This document shows, piece by piece, positions 50,641-62,600 of a DNA stretch of 64,000 nt (the stretch's first letter is position 1; the number at the start of each line of letters is the position of its first letter). The DNA lies in contig QANY01002887.1 in the NCBI GenBank assembly GCA_003255025.1, forward strand, positions 186,001 through 250,000. Direction: 5' to 3'. Below the pieces are notes generated by a model. It was not told the origin of the DNA and ran no database searches. It saw only the letters and a list, made by a program, of their open reading frames with translations. The stretch is from Datisca glomerata (Eukaryota > Streptophyta > Magnoliopsida > Cucurbitales > Datiscaceae). Both the position numbers and the translations under genes were made by a program.

Positions 50641-51194
50641 AATGAATTTTCTTAAGAACTCTAACTCATTCTTTCGGCTTCGCTCTTATTTATTTCCTTT
50701 GTCGTAACATTTCGTAGTTGCACAAACTATGCTTTAAGTAATAAATATTCCTCGAGTAGATGAAGCTTTTCTTTCACTTTCGTCAAGCTTTGATTAAGGT
50801 CTGGACAAGACCTTAATATTCCTTGTCCCTACTTCTTTCTTGCTTCGAGTTATGAATGTTCTAAGTACTTCCTGCTGACCTAAGCTGTGAGGTTGCCTCA
50901 ACCCCAAGCTTGAGTGGGCCACCAAACGCACTTGGTCCTTACCAGTAGGCTACCCCCGTTGAGGGAGGTCGGGTCATAAAGACCTGGCATGCTCTTTACA
51001 AAGTTTTCAAAGGTGCTCCCATTTGAGAGGTCTGGTCGGGTGGACGTGCCTTAAATTGGGAGCTTACCTCTTGACATTTTGTTAAGCATCCTTTCTCTTG
51101 CTGAACCTTTTCCTGGTGTGACGAGTTAGACTGTAAACCGAACTCTTTTCCTTTGCTACTCAATCAGAGGACCTTTCCTTAGGCGGCTATCCAG

Positions 51195-52140
51195 ACATTC
51201 CTGCTCTAGATAAATCCTTATTTCATCTAGCGAGTTAAAATGTTAGGCTGACATCTCTTACCTTCGGCGTCTAGCCAGGCGTTCCTATTCTGGCTATATC
51301 CTTATTCCCGTCTCGTGAGCTAGAGTGCTCGACAGACAACACTTACCTTTTATGTCTAGCCAGGCGTTCCTGCTCTGGTTAGATCCTTAATCCCGTTTGG
51401 TGAGCTAGAGTACTCAACAAACTTCACTTTTTACCTTTGATGTCTAGTCAGATATTCCTGCTCTAGCTAGATCCTTAATCCCGTCTGGTGAGCTAGAGTG
51501 CACAGTAGACATCTCTTTTTACCTTAGATGTCTATGCAATCCTACTCTGGCTAGATCTTTAATCTTGGATGACGAGTTAGAGTGTTCGACATATATCACT
51601 TTTTACCTCTGATGTCTAGCCAGACATCTCTTTTTAATTTGGATGTCTATCTAGGCATTCCTACTCTGGCTAGATCATTAATCCTTTATGGTGAGCTGGA
51701 GTGCTCAATAGACATCTTTTTTTACCTTGGATGTCTAGCCATACATTTCTGCTCTGGCAAGATCCTTAATCCCGTCTGGTGAGCCAGAGTGCTCAACAGA
51801 CATCTATTTTTATCTTAGATGTATAACCAGACATTCATGTTCTGGCTAGATCCTTAATCTCTTATAATGAGCTATAGTACTTGGCAGACATATCTTTTTA
51901 CCTTGGATGTCTAGCCAGGCATTCCTGTTCTGGCTAGATCTTTAATCTCGTCTAACGAGTTAGAGTGCTTGATAAACATCTCTTTTTTTACCTTAGATGT
52001 GTAGCCAAGCATTCTTGCTCTGGCTAGATCCCTAATCTTGTCTGGCAAGCTAGAGTTCTCGGCAGACATATATTTTTACTTTAGATGTATAGCCATATAT
52101 TCATGCTCTAGCTAGATCCTTAATCCAGTTTGGCGAGCTA
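51195..52140. repeat. LARD internal array, period about 88 bases, about 11 units
   Basis: Units contain GATGTCTAGCCAGGCATTCC, TGCTCTGGCTAGATCC, TTAATCCCGTCTGGTGAGC and TAGAGTGCTCGACAGACAT-type segments. Period markers occur near 51297, 51383, 51470, 51554, 51673, 51759, 51848, 51937, 52026 and 52117. Confidence 0.92.
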
Positions 52141-52400
52141 GATTGCTCGACAGACATCACTTTTTAATCCCGATTGGTGAGCTAGATTAACATACCATTT
52201 ATCATTTTTTAATCCCGACTTGTGAGCTAAATTGCAACACCAGTCATCACTTTTTAATCCCGACTGGTGGGCTTGATTGTCACACCAGTCATCACTTTCT
52301 AATCTCGACTGGTGGGCTAGATTGCCACACCAGTCATCACTTTCACTTTTTAATCCTGTTTGGTGGGCTAGATTGTCACACCAGTCATCACCTTTCAATC
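52141..52400. repeat. LARD internal array, period about 46 bases, five units
   Basis: Units of CATCACTTTTTAATCCCGAC, TGGTGGGCTAGATTG, CACACCAGT, with markers near 52166, 52211, 52257, 52302 and 52353. They share the AATCCCG..TGGTGAGCTAGA core with the preceding 88-base array and appear to derive from it. Confidence 0.92.
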
Positions 52401-53823
52401 TTTCATCACACTTTATGGAAGAGTCGATCTTTTTATTTGACGAATGTTGCTTGGTACATACGGCTTATCAATGCCCGCCGTACTTGGCGTTGGTCGTTTA
52501 AAGGCTAGGTCACTTCTTTTACTCTGACTGAGGGAGGGCCGAGGTGGAGCACCGATGATTTCCTGGTGTCTTGCTTCCCGAGCTATTACCCCCATGCCTT
52601 ATTAAGACCTAGTGAACCTTTCCTTTTGAACCTCATCTTTGTTCTCTGGGAGGAACTTCTTGAGCTCTCCATTTTCACTCGGGAATATGTGTTGATTTAC
52701 CCTGAACCACCTTATTCGTCTGCTCCAACGGGTGAATAATTGATTCCTAAGGTCTTTTAAGCTCTTCTCCAGACTACTCTCTAGGCAGTTCCCTGATCGT
52801 GGGCTCCTCTGTTCCTGTGGGTTCATCCACTTCATTCGGGGGCTAAGGAGGAGCATACCCACGTGTTCCACCATTAAAACCTGGTTCCTTCAAAGCCTGG
52901 CGTAAAAATTCTTGACTACCCTTGGGTTGAGCTTAGCTTGCGAGCTCATGTACCGAGTCTGGCATGATCAAAGTCCTTCCATTTCACCCGAGGTGGGATG
53001 TGAGAGTTGGGAGCTGTATAGCCTAGATTTGAGTAACATGGCTCATATCCGTTGTTTTGTCGAGAAAGGCTTATGGTAGAGGATTGATGTAAGGCTATGC
53101 ATTTTAACTGGGAATGACCTCAAACCCGTTTATTCATACAACGCGGCTTTCATTTACGCGGGAGCCTTGTAAAATTATTGATGGCCAAAAGGATACTGAG
53201 AAGCTGGACAGAGAGAAGCCTATCGATAGTTTCCTCCATCTTCAGCTACTGCTCACATATTGCCCCCCGAAGGTCCTTTAGGGGTCTCTGCCTTCGTTCA
53301 TTCTTCGGCATCCCTATTCTCCTCCTTCATCTTCTTGGGATGACCCTAACTAGAACCTCAACCATTAAGGGGGAGCTTGGCCATCTGAAACTTGATTTGG
53401 CTTTGGTCCCGGTTTCCTCGAGAGATGACGGCTACTCTAAGTTAAGGCGTTCTCCCGCCTTTTCTTGGATAGTCTTCCCCCAGGGTTCCGTGAGTGTGTG
53501 ATGACTCCATATGCGAGCCTTTAAGTTACGAGGGAGGATCATTCCCGTGCAAGATACCGCTACTATTTAAGTGATGACCAGCATGTCTTTTCTCCATCTC
53601 CCAGTTACCTCAGAGGTTACGGCCTATGTATTTTTCTTCTTCCGTCATATAATCATCACGACGACATATGATTCTTCTCTCGATGAGGAGAAGGGTATAT
53701 CCCCCCTCGCTCTGGACTTCGTCGGTGTGGATGCCAAACTCATCCTCTCCTAGTGGGAGAGAAAGGGTTTCAAGTGCTTTGAATTGGAACGATTTTATCG
53801 TCGTCCCCACAGACGGTACCAAA

Positions 53824-54534
53824 TGTTGATGCTGAAAATTGTAATAGTAATGATACTTGTTTTCCCTACTAAGTACGACCGTCCTCATGGCTAGGGATCT
53901 TTAAAACACAAATAAAGAACCCAAAGGCGAGGAGAACAGGGGGGTGATTGCCTCGCCTAAGGGCCTTTAATACCTAAGTTAATATCCTGACATTATTTTG
54001 GCATAGTTTCTTTAAGGGAGAAAATGACATACCTCTTTCTCTAGTAGATGAGGTATTTGTACCTGAAAGCTTGTAGGAGAAAGTGTTTCGAAAAAACCTC
54101 GGGAGCGTGCAGAGGAAGTTTCCCGGGACACTAGGACTGCAATGACTTCCCTTAATTGGATGAGAGGGAGACGACCTTTGACATAAAGTTACTGGCATTA
54201 AATATAGATGTGCTTTCAAAGTGACGTATCGGGGGCTGATCTGACACTCTACCACATCGATCGAACTTGTTGGGCGTTGAACCAATGAGAAGGCGTCACC
54301 TGGGATGTTACTTTCAACTAGTAATAATGTCTGTCACTGATAATTGTCCGAGCGCCTTTTGGGGGCTTCTCTTATCATCCTTCATGTGCTCAAGTCTGTG
54401 CGACCCAAGCTCTATTGGGACTGACCAGGCAAGGTCAGTTCCTCTCCTTTGAAACTTTTCTTTGTCATGAACCTATTTGGTACGGCGTGACACGAGTCAT
54501 CATGTCATTGGTGGTCGGTGAAACACCCATAACA
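53824..54534 (-). repeat. Right LTR of the LARD (5' LTR)
   Basis: TGTTGATGC...CCATAACA ends. The TATA box seen in the left LTR is changed here (GGTACAAATACC on the minus strand), so this promoter copy looks damaged. Confidence 0.93.
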
Positions 54535-55811
54535 GTAAGCATCATTTTTCTTATATAACTACCGTTACATAAAAATTATGATTAATGGTAATCCTTCTAT
54601 TAGAATAAAACCTAATAGAGGACCTGGACAAGGAGATCCTCTTTCACCATATTTTGTTATTCTAGTGGTTAAGAGAGTTTGTAGATGACAGTTTGTTCTT
54701 CACTTTAGCAGACATATTCTTGTATTCATTAAAAGAATTTCATAGAGAAATATTGTAGAACTACAGGTCAGAAAGTCAATTTGGAGAAATGATGCTTATA
54801 GTTTAGTAGGAATGTTCATTTTATGACCCAAACAGAGCTGGTAGATCCACTTCAGGTTCCCTTATTTGTCAAGAAGAAAACATACTTGGGTCTACCTACA
54901 GATTAAAGGGCTTCAAAGAAACTATGTATAAAGTTATTCACATAATGGAATTCATTGTGCTATAGAGGAAAGGATGTTGGGGGACTTTGTTTTAAGGATT
55001 TAAAAGATTTTAATGCTTGTTTGTTGGCTAAAAAAGCTTGGAGTTTGTATTATAATCTTTCAAGTCTGTGTGCTAGACTGTTGAAGAGCCTTTACTTTGT
55101 TGATAAGGGCTTCTTGGATGCTAGTGCTGCCAAAAATGGTTTTGAGCTTGGAAATTCCTTTGGCAAGGTAAAGAAGTATTGGGAAAACATGATGTATGGA
55201 GAATAAGTGATGTTGTTAGTTCTAGTGATTTCTTGAATGTAAATTGTAATGTTAGTTTTGAAAAGGATAGGGAGAGCCATAAATGAATCCTTCCTAAATT
55301 GGTTTATGTTAAGGTGAATATTGATGCTTCTTACTACCATAAATCTACTGCTGTGAGAAAAATTACTAGAGATGCAATGGCTGATCTACTCCAGTTTAAT
55401 GGAAAAAGGTTGTGGCTTCAATGCAGCTCATGCTGAAATCACTTCTGTTGATGAAGCATTTATTATGGCTAGAAAGTGTGGTTGGAATAAATCTGAAGAT
55501 TGAAACTGATGCAAAGCTTATGACAGGCTGGCTAAATGGAGGAAGACGTGATTGGAAACTCTATAATGCAATGAAGAATTTGAAGGAAAAAACCAACTAG
55601 TTTGGGGACTATTCTATTAAGTGGGTGAATGTGGACGCTAATATTTTTGCTGATGTTATAGCATTATATAGCAACCATGAGAGTTGTATCACGTATGAGG
55701 TGATCCATTTACCTAGTCATATAAAATGAAAGGATTATCGTTAAAAGGCAAATATCTCCTTGAACTATTTTATCTTTTGTTGATAATGAAAATTTGTCTT
55801 CTGATAAAAAA
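54535..55811 (+). mobile_element. Split LINE, part 3 of 3 (reverse transcriptase end, RNase H, tail)
   Basis: From GTAAG on: IMINGNPSIRIKPNRGPGQG, DPLSPYFVIL, then VGGLCFKDLKDFNACLLAKKAWSL (the conserved segment after the palm) and an RNase H (NIDASY, then AHAEITSVDEAFIMARKCGW and ETDAKL in shifted frames). It ends in GATAAAAAAAC at 55801-55811, a short A-rich tail. The three parts make about 2.2 kb of 5'-truncated, decayed LINE. Confidence 0.85.
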
Positions 55812-55992
55812 ACATTTTGCGACCGGAGAATGAAATTTCTCAAGATTGGCTCGATTTGGCCTTTTAGTTGATGATCTTGCAGTTTAGAAGGTTTCTCCTT
55901 CTATTATTGCACATATTTTAGTAATTGAGTCAGTTTAGCTTTTTATCAGTTAAAGAAAGATATGATATAATTTGATGGATCTGGAAAACGCG
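55812..55992. other. Short spacer between the LINE and the Gypsy element
   Basis: AT-rich, no features seen. It may be older intergenic DNA. Confidence 0.4.
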
Positions 55993-56477
55993 TGTTACAT
56001 GTAATATTTAAATAAACTCATACTCTATTACAAAACTTTATAGTCTCAAATCTAGAGTATGTGCCTATTAATGATTCACCAAATTATATATTCATTATAG
56101 TATAAAGTTAAATTCTTCTAATTAATTAGTGTAAAGGAAAAAAATTTCACACTCGATAATCATGACTAAATTAAAGAGAGGGAAAAAATTAACACAAACG
56201 ATATGAATAATTACTCTATTTATATTAAATGAATGAGTTTACAATTAGTCTCTATTTATAGGTTCTTAATTAGTTATAAAATTTAACTACATCCCTTAAA
56301 AACAGAGATTAAACAGAATATTCTTTTAGGATAGAGCTTCTCAACATAGGATTTATTTTATCCACATCGACAATTGATTGAGCCTAGACCGTTAGATGGG
56401 GCGGCACAGTGCCAATCCGCACTCTCCTTCCTGATTGGTCATGCCCTGCTCGCGTGGCTTCATAGGTAATTTTGACA
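55993..56477 (-). repeat. Putative 3' LTR of the Tat-like Gypsy
   Basis: TGTTACATG...TTTGACA (TG...CA). Its inner edge (56478) adjoins a purine tract (GGGGAAAAATGAACA on the minus strand). A minus-strand TATAAATAGAGAC lies near 56250-56265. The second LTR is outside the window, so the 55993 edge cannot be confirmed. Confidence 0.55.
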
Positions 56478-56997
56478 TGTTCATTTTTCCCCTATTGCAT
56501 TTGATATTACGTAGTAAAATCAATATGAAATATTAAAATATTTCTTGAAAAATGGATCGTCATCATTGCGCATCATTATTTCTTGTCTTTTATGTCAGTA
56601 CACGTCTTCTGAGGCATTTATTCTTGCAGCGGTTTTAATTCTTCGGTCGATTCATCTTCCCGTTCTAGGGACTGCGCGGAGTACTGCATAACTTCTAGTT
56701 TTGTAAGGGTATGTAGCTTCTTTTTCCACCAGTCATTTTTTCATTCGCTTCGGTCATGACGTTTCAGTCACGCCTTTTCAAAAGCAACCATTCGTCAGTC
56801 ATGCCTTTTCAAAGACGTCCTTTCACCTTCTCATTTTCAAATTTCTCAAATCCATTTTTGGGATCTTTTTACATATGTGGTTTATTTAAACCTTAGTTCC
56901 TTCATTTCGTTTCACCATTTTCATCCTTGTAAGTCCTCTTTCCTTCTCATTCTTCTCTGTAATTCATCTCTTTTTTCTTTTACCTATTTTTCGAACG

Positions 56998-59005
56998 ATG
57001 GCAGGTGAGTTTAGAAAGTTCAAACCCCATGTTCCCTTGGTTAGGAACCAAACTGAGTTTGAGCAATACATGGCCACTCACCTATAAGCCTTTCAACTGG
57101 ATGTTATCTGGGCATTAAGAGAGAGTAGGGCCACCAGAGTTCCACGTAGATCACCTTATGAAATTAACCTTAGCCCCCTATACATAGCTTTAGGCCTTAA
57201 GCTTCCATTTTCCCTTTTTCTCCAAGAGTTTTTTCACATTGTAGGTCTTGCCCCTTCCCAGTTTACTCTGAGCTCCTATAGGGTGCTTCTTGGTTTTGAA
57301 GCGATAAATAGAAGATACAACTTAGGTTTTAGGGTAGATGAGCTCCGTTGGTGCTACGTCGTCAAATGCCGGATGATTACGACTACCTTGCCCCTTATCC
57401 ATCCGAAGGTAGGGGAAATTAATTACCAATAGCCTGAAAGGAGATAAAGGTTGGGAATGATTGGCGGGAACTAGGATGGTGATGGCCGCTGGGATGATTC
57501 CCAAAAAATTGGCAATTTTAGTAAGTTGTCAGAGCTTCAGTTCTCGCTTCTTCCTTCATTTTTTATTTTATTATTGTCTTACCTAATCTTTTTCTTTTAC
57601 TGATAGGCTTCTTCCTTTTTTACAGATAACGAGAAGAACACATAACCCTTCATACCCAAGGAATTCACGATGAAGATCACTATCACCTACCGTATTCAGG
57701 AGTGGGAACGAGATTGGAAAGAGCTTCTTGACCCAAGAAGGGAAGTTAACGTCGCCTTTACCCCTGCTCTGGTTCCCGTTGCCTCCATTTTCTCTCTAGC
57801 GTCCTCGTCTTTCATCCCACAAGCTATTCCCATACCTTCTTTTCGTTCCATCTCCAATCATTCTCACTCGGATTCTTCTGGTACATCGGACACATCAGAC
57901 TATCAAGAATTGTTCGGTCAAGCCAATGCCAGCATCGAGATGATTAAGAGGCTGCACGGTAATATCATCGGGTCCGTTGAGAGGAATGTTTATCCTCGGG
58001 CGGACACTTCAAGTTCTTCCCATTCAGCGTCTCCTCATGCTCCGGATGCTCAGAATGAGGGGTCGGTCCACTAATTCTGAGCCTCTCCCACCTCTGACTC
58101 CTGTTGCGCCATGTGAGCCTGCCCTAGGAGATTCTCGAGGGTCGTAGAACGTCGTTGCTGAACCCACTCTCTGGAGATGGAGGCGTTTTTCCAATGCTCA
58201 CGTTCTTGCGTCAGTTAGTTTTTTGGACGATGTTCATTCTTCACACGCCATTCCGCGCAGCATCCAGTCTGACATTGATTCGACCACCACCTACATGATC
58301 AGCATTGAAGATCTTATTAGCTCTCTAAGTCACGACTTGATGAGGGCAAGTTTTCTCCCTTTTCCTTCTTTTCTTTGCAATCCATTTTTTACACATGCAT
58401 TTTTTCTTTTTCAAGCCATTATTCATCATAACACTCTCTAGAAGGACCATTAGGCCTGTGATGCTGCTTTAGTGAACCTCCGTAGAGAGGTCATGGAATG
58501 CCACGCTACTGTGAGCCGTTTTCAGGTCGAGAAGGACCATCACTTACAAAAATGAGGTTGAACTTAAAAAAAGCCTTAGAAAAGATGGCTCAATACGCCA
58601 CTGTTGCAGCGACTGAACAGAGAAATCTATTTGAGGCTTTGGAGGCTGCCAAAAAGTCATTGGCTGAAGCTTAGAAGGCTAGGGATGATGCTGAGGAGCG
58701 GGAAGAGGCTTTAGAAGAGGAGTCCCAAGCCTTGTTTGAACAGGGTGAGGTGATGGTTTACAGTGCCAGCTATAGAGATGCCAAGGTGAATTGTCTTCCC
58801 AGACAACCTATTGTTTATGAAACTGAAGGCTCGGTGAATGCTTCAACCGAGGATGCTGCTGCCAACACCCCAGAGTCTGTTCTCGAGGCTACCACTGCTA
58901 TCCCAGACAAAGATGCTCCAGATAAGGACCAATTATTGTTCTATGAATTTCTTTTTGTAGTTGTAATCTTTCCAACTTTCCTTGTATCTTTTCTCTTTTC
59001 ATTGT
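56998..59005 (+). pseudogene. Antisense extra gene of the Gypsy element (Transposase_28/PF04195-like, coiled coil)
   Basis: Starts ATGGCAGG at 56998. After an in-frame TAA (57088) the frame continues with SPYEINLSPLYIALGLKLPF, SLFLQEFFHIVGLAPSQFTL and SSYRVLLGFEAINRRYNLGF, the pattern of the plant 'putative gypsy type transposon' domain. Later pieces are Ser-rich (57670-58074), then a coiled coil (58470-58750: LRREVMECHATVSRF, EALEAAKKSLAEA, REEALEEESQAL), then a C-terminal tail to about 58960 followed by an AT-rich 3' end. The gene runs opposite to pol. Its role is unknown. Stops and frameshifts make this copy non-functional. Confidence 0.7.
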
Positions 59006-59009
59006 AATT

Positions 59010-59640
59010 TCACCTATCTTCAATGAAAAAAAATATTATTTTTTCTAACTCTTAATCTTCCTAGTGGTCATGCACATGTTAATTTCTTGCACTTTTAATT
59101 ACCTGTGATAAATTTTCTTATAATCTTCCCAAAGAATTAATGGGATAAATTTGCTGTGCTTTTTGTTTTCCTTCTAGCTTCCTTTCTCCAGGTATCTTTC
59201 TTGGCTTCTCACTTTGGTCTTTCTTCACTCATTTTTACTTTTCCTTTTTTCACCTTCTCTTTGTTCCCTTTTCTTTTCCTTTCACCACTTCCTTTTTACT
59301 TTTTCCTTCTCCTTTAGAAGATGATGCCTGTAGACACCAATCTTCATGGACTTGAGCTTTTTTTTTATTTTAGCTCTGGGGCATGTTTTCTTTTAGAAGA
59401 CGAAAGGTCTTTACAGACTTAAACTTTTTTAAGGTTAAGGTCCCGTTTCCTTTATAAGATGATGTCTATAGATAACAATCTTCATTGCTTAAGTTTTTTT
59501 AAGCTCAAGGGCCCGCTTCCTTTAACTCCTTAAAAATAATAACAAACACCATATTTTTACGTGAAAAACCCTTAACTTGAAAAAAACCACTGATAGAAAA
59601 ACTTCATTATAAGAGAAAGAATTACACATAATCGTAAATG
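59010..59640. other. Gypsy-internal spacer between pol end and antisense gene end
   Basis: Pyrimidine-rich on the plus strand, with a repeated phrase (GATGATGCCTGTAGACACCAA near 59320; GATGATGTCTATAGATAACAA near 59459; each followed by AATCTTCAT and CTTAAGTTTTT-type sequence). No coding content was recognised. Confidence 0.5.
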
Positions 59641-62600
59641 TAAGGCATTCCAAGGTTTGGACATGTCACTTCCCTCATTGTTCATCAAGTAGTTAGATCT
59701 GTTTCCCGCAACTGCCTTGACACTAAAAGGCCATTCCTAGTTCGGCCCCAATTTACCTTCATTTGATTGGAAAGTCTTTTTCAGCACAAGATCTCCCGCC
59801 TAAAATTGTTGTCTTCTGACCCTGTTCTGGAAGTATCTTCTCCTTTTTTGGTTGTAATCCACCATTCTTACCAGAGTTGCTTCCCGTTTTTCTTCCAAGA
59901 AGTTTAAGTTTTCTGTCATCTATTCTACATTTGTTGTTTCATCGATAGTTGATCTTACCGTGGGGCACCCAACTCCAACTGGTATACAGGTTCTAAGGTG
60001 TATGCAAAAAGAATTTTTGAATTATCTTATCTAAATCTTAAGATAAAGCTGATTGTGACTCCTCGCCACCATGCCAAGTTCATTCCTGCCATGTTAAAGA
60101 GTTTTCAGATTGCTCTTTAGGGGGGAGCCAAAGTGCCTGCCAGGCCACATGGGTAGGTGGGTTGGCTTGCCCCCCATCACCCAATGCATATGCACTCTTG
60201 TGCTTGGGCATTGGACGGTCGGGGGCACCGGTGGTGCCACTGTCGTTGCCACCGCCCATGGTGGTCCCTCGGTGCTCGGTGAGGCAATGGTTGGTGGAGA
60301 TCGAGCGGGATATTTTGTTACACGAGGGAAAGACCATAGGCAAAGCTTGTGCAAAATTCAAAAGGTGTTTCATTCGTGCCCCTTGCCCAATGAGTGATGC
60401 TTATGGTTGATCCCATGCGTCATGACTCGAGAAGGAGGAAAACTCGATTGGCCATTGTCGCATCGACTGTTTGGGGCTCCATGGTTGGTATGTTCGTGTC
60501 GGTTCACTTATAATTGGCATTAACTGATTCGTGGCATGTTTATCGGGGGTGGGCTTGGTTCCATGAGATGTTATCGCGTGCTCTCGGCATTGTAGCGATG
60601 GGTCGTGGCACGTTTGGTGGCTCCATGGCCTAGTTCACGTGCAGGCATGTGAATGGTGTTGTAGTTGCGTGCGTTGGTAGGCTCGATGCTTATGCAATGA
60701 ACTGCTAATGCATTCTCCTCATCATTGTTGTGCCGCAAGCTCGATGCAATCTTTGGGCAAAAAAGTTTTTCCCTAGGCGGTTCCCGTGTCATTGTCCGGT
60801 AAGCCCAGAGAACCGATGGTAACTCCTCGACCCACTTCCCTTTGCCAGCTGCCAACCATTTCTTGAGATTGTCAAGAATTGTTCTATTTGATCTCTCCAC
60901 TTGCACATTGTCTTGAGGGTAGTAAGGGTTCGGTAGTCTACTTTTTATATAAAACCCTTCGCAAAAACTCTTCACTTGGCTTCTAGTGAATTGAGGCCCG
61001 TTATCAGAGACAAGCACCTCGGGAATCCCGTACCTACAAAAAATGTTCTTCCATAAGAACTACTTTACCTCCTCTTTCCGTACTCTAGCCAAGGTTCCGC
61101 TTCTAACCACTTAGTGAAGTAGTCGCTGCGACTAGTAGGAACTTCTTCTGGGCATGGGTCATCGGTAGTGGCTCGACTACATCGATTCCTCACTGTATGA
61201 ATCTTTGGAACGGGAACATGGTTGACATTTGTCACATTGCTTCTTCATGCATCTTTGGCCAATAATATCCTTCGTTTAATAACTTCTTGACTAAAGATCT
61301 CCCTCCTGAGTGATTCCCGCAAATCCTTTGATGCACTTCTACCATCACGTACTTAGCCTCTATCACGAAAAGACATTTGAGGTACGGGCCTGAGAATGAC
61401 CTCTTTTACAGCTCCCCATTAATGAAGGTGTACCTTACACTTCGTTGTTGGAGCTTCCGGGCTTCCATTTTATTAGCCAGGAGTTCCCTGCGAAGTAGGT
61501 ACTGTACCATGTTCTCCCGCCAATCATATTCACCATTTCCCGTCGTAAATTCTGCCTTCACTTGCATGGGTGCCTTTCTACTTGGTTTGCTCAAGTATCT
61601 ACAGAAATTATCCTTGTAAATGGAAGTTGAGCAAACAACCTCAAATTTACTAGTGCATTCGCTTTTGGGTTTTCAATTTTGGGAACTTGAGTAATCTCAT
61701 AGTTCGTGCACAATTGTAGCATTTTCTTGGCACTTTACAAATACTCCGCCATTCACGTTGTAGTTTCCTAAGATTTTGTTAGCAACTAACATCGAATCAC
61801 AGAAAATTTTAATATTCGTTACCTTGATTTCATTCATGAGGCGCAGTCCAGCTAGCAAAGCCTTATACTCTACCTCGTTGTTTGATGCTTGAAAATTGAA
61901 GGATAATGCTTGTTCAAAGGTTTCACCGCATGGTGTTTGGACCACCATTCCCGCTCCTGCTCCCCGGTGATTGGAGGCTCCATCCACAAATAAAGTCTAA
62001 GTGTCTTCCCTCATTTCCACTGCTACACGACCATGCTTCCCATCTTTATAATTGAATTCGACAATGAAGTCTGCCAAGACTTGTGCTTTTATTATAGTGC
62101 ACAAGACATACCGAATGCTATATGTTCCCAACTCTATTGCCCACTTGGCAAGTCTTTCAGTTATCTCTGGGAATTGAGAAGACTCCTTATGGGAAATTTC
62201 GTTACCACTTTAGTCGTGTGCGCCTAAAAATAATGCCTGAGTTTCCTTGCGGCAACCATTGATGCTCGCATAAACTTTTCCATTTTCCCGCATCTAGTTT
62301 TTGCGGCCGCAAAACTCTTTCTTACAAAATAAATCGGCTTTTGATTTTCACCTTGTGCTCTGACCAATGCTACACTGATGGCGATTTTTGATACAACGAG
62401 ATAAAGGAATCGACAAAGGTTTAGACAGCAATAAAGGTGAAGCTAAATGCTCTTTGATCTTTTGTAGTGCCTCTTCGCACTCTTCGTCCCACTACTACCC
62501 AAAATTATTTCTCAGCTTGGAAAAGAATGGCCTGCATTTGTCTGTTGATCTAGCCAAGAATCTGTTCAGCGCAACCAACTTTTCCATCAAACTTTGAATC

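Larger units (their letters stand above)
48557..54534 (-). mobile_element. LARD: large LTR element without coding genes, nested in the LINE
   Basis: LTRs at 48557-49259 and 53824-54534 (703 and 711 bases) are flanked by GTAAG at 48552-48556 and 54535-54539. Minus orientation is inferred: a purine tract (CTGGGGGTAAA, complement near 49260-49270) adjoins the left LTR, and a possible primer-binding site (TTTGGTACCGTCTGTGG, complement 53807-53823) adjoins the right LTR. The 4.6 kb interior holds no gag or pol in any frame, but two tandem-repeat arrays and a plus-strand TATA box. It would need proteins from another element. The outer base of the left LTR is TA rather than TG when read on the minus strand. 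Confidence 0.92.

Noticed and set aside
60094..60410. Overlapping 80-97 codon frames on both strands as genes
   Set aside because: They reflect high GC (few stops) in the inserted segment; no conserved motif or start context.
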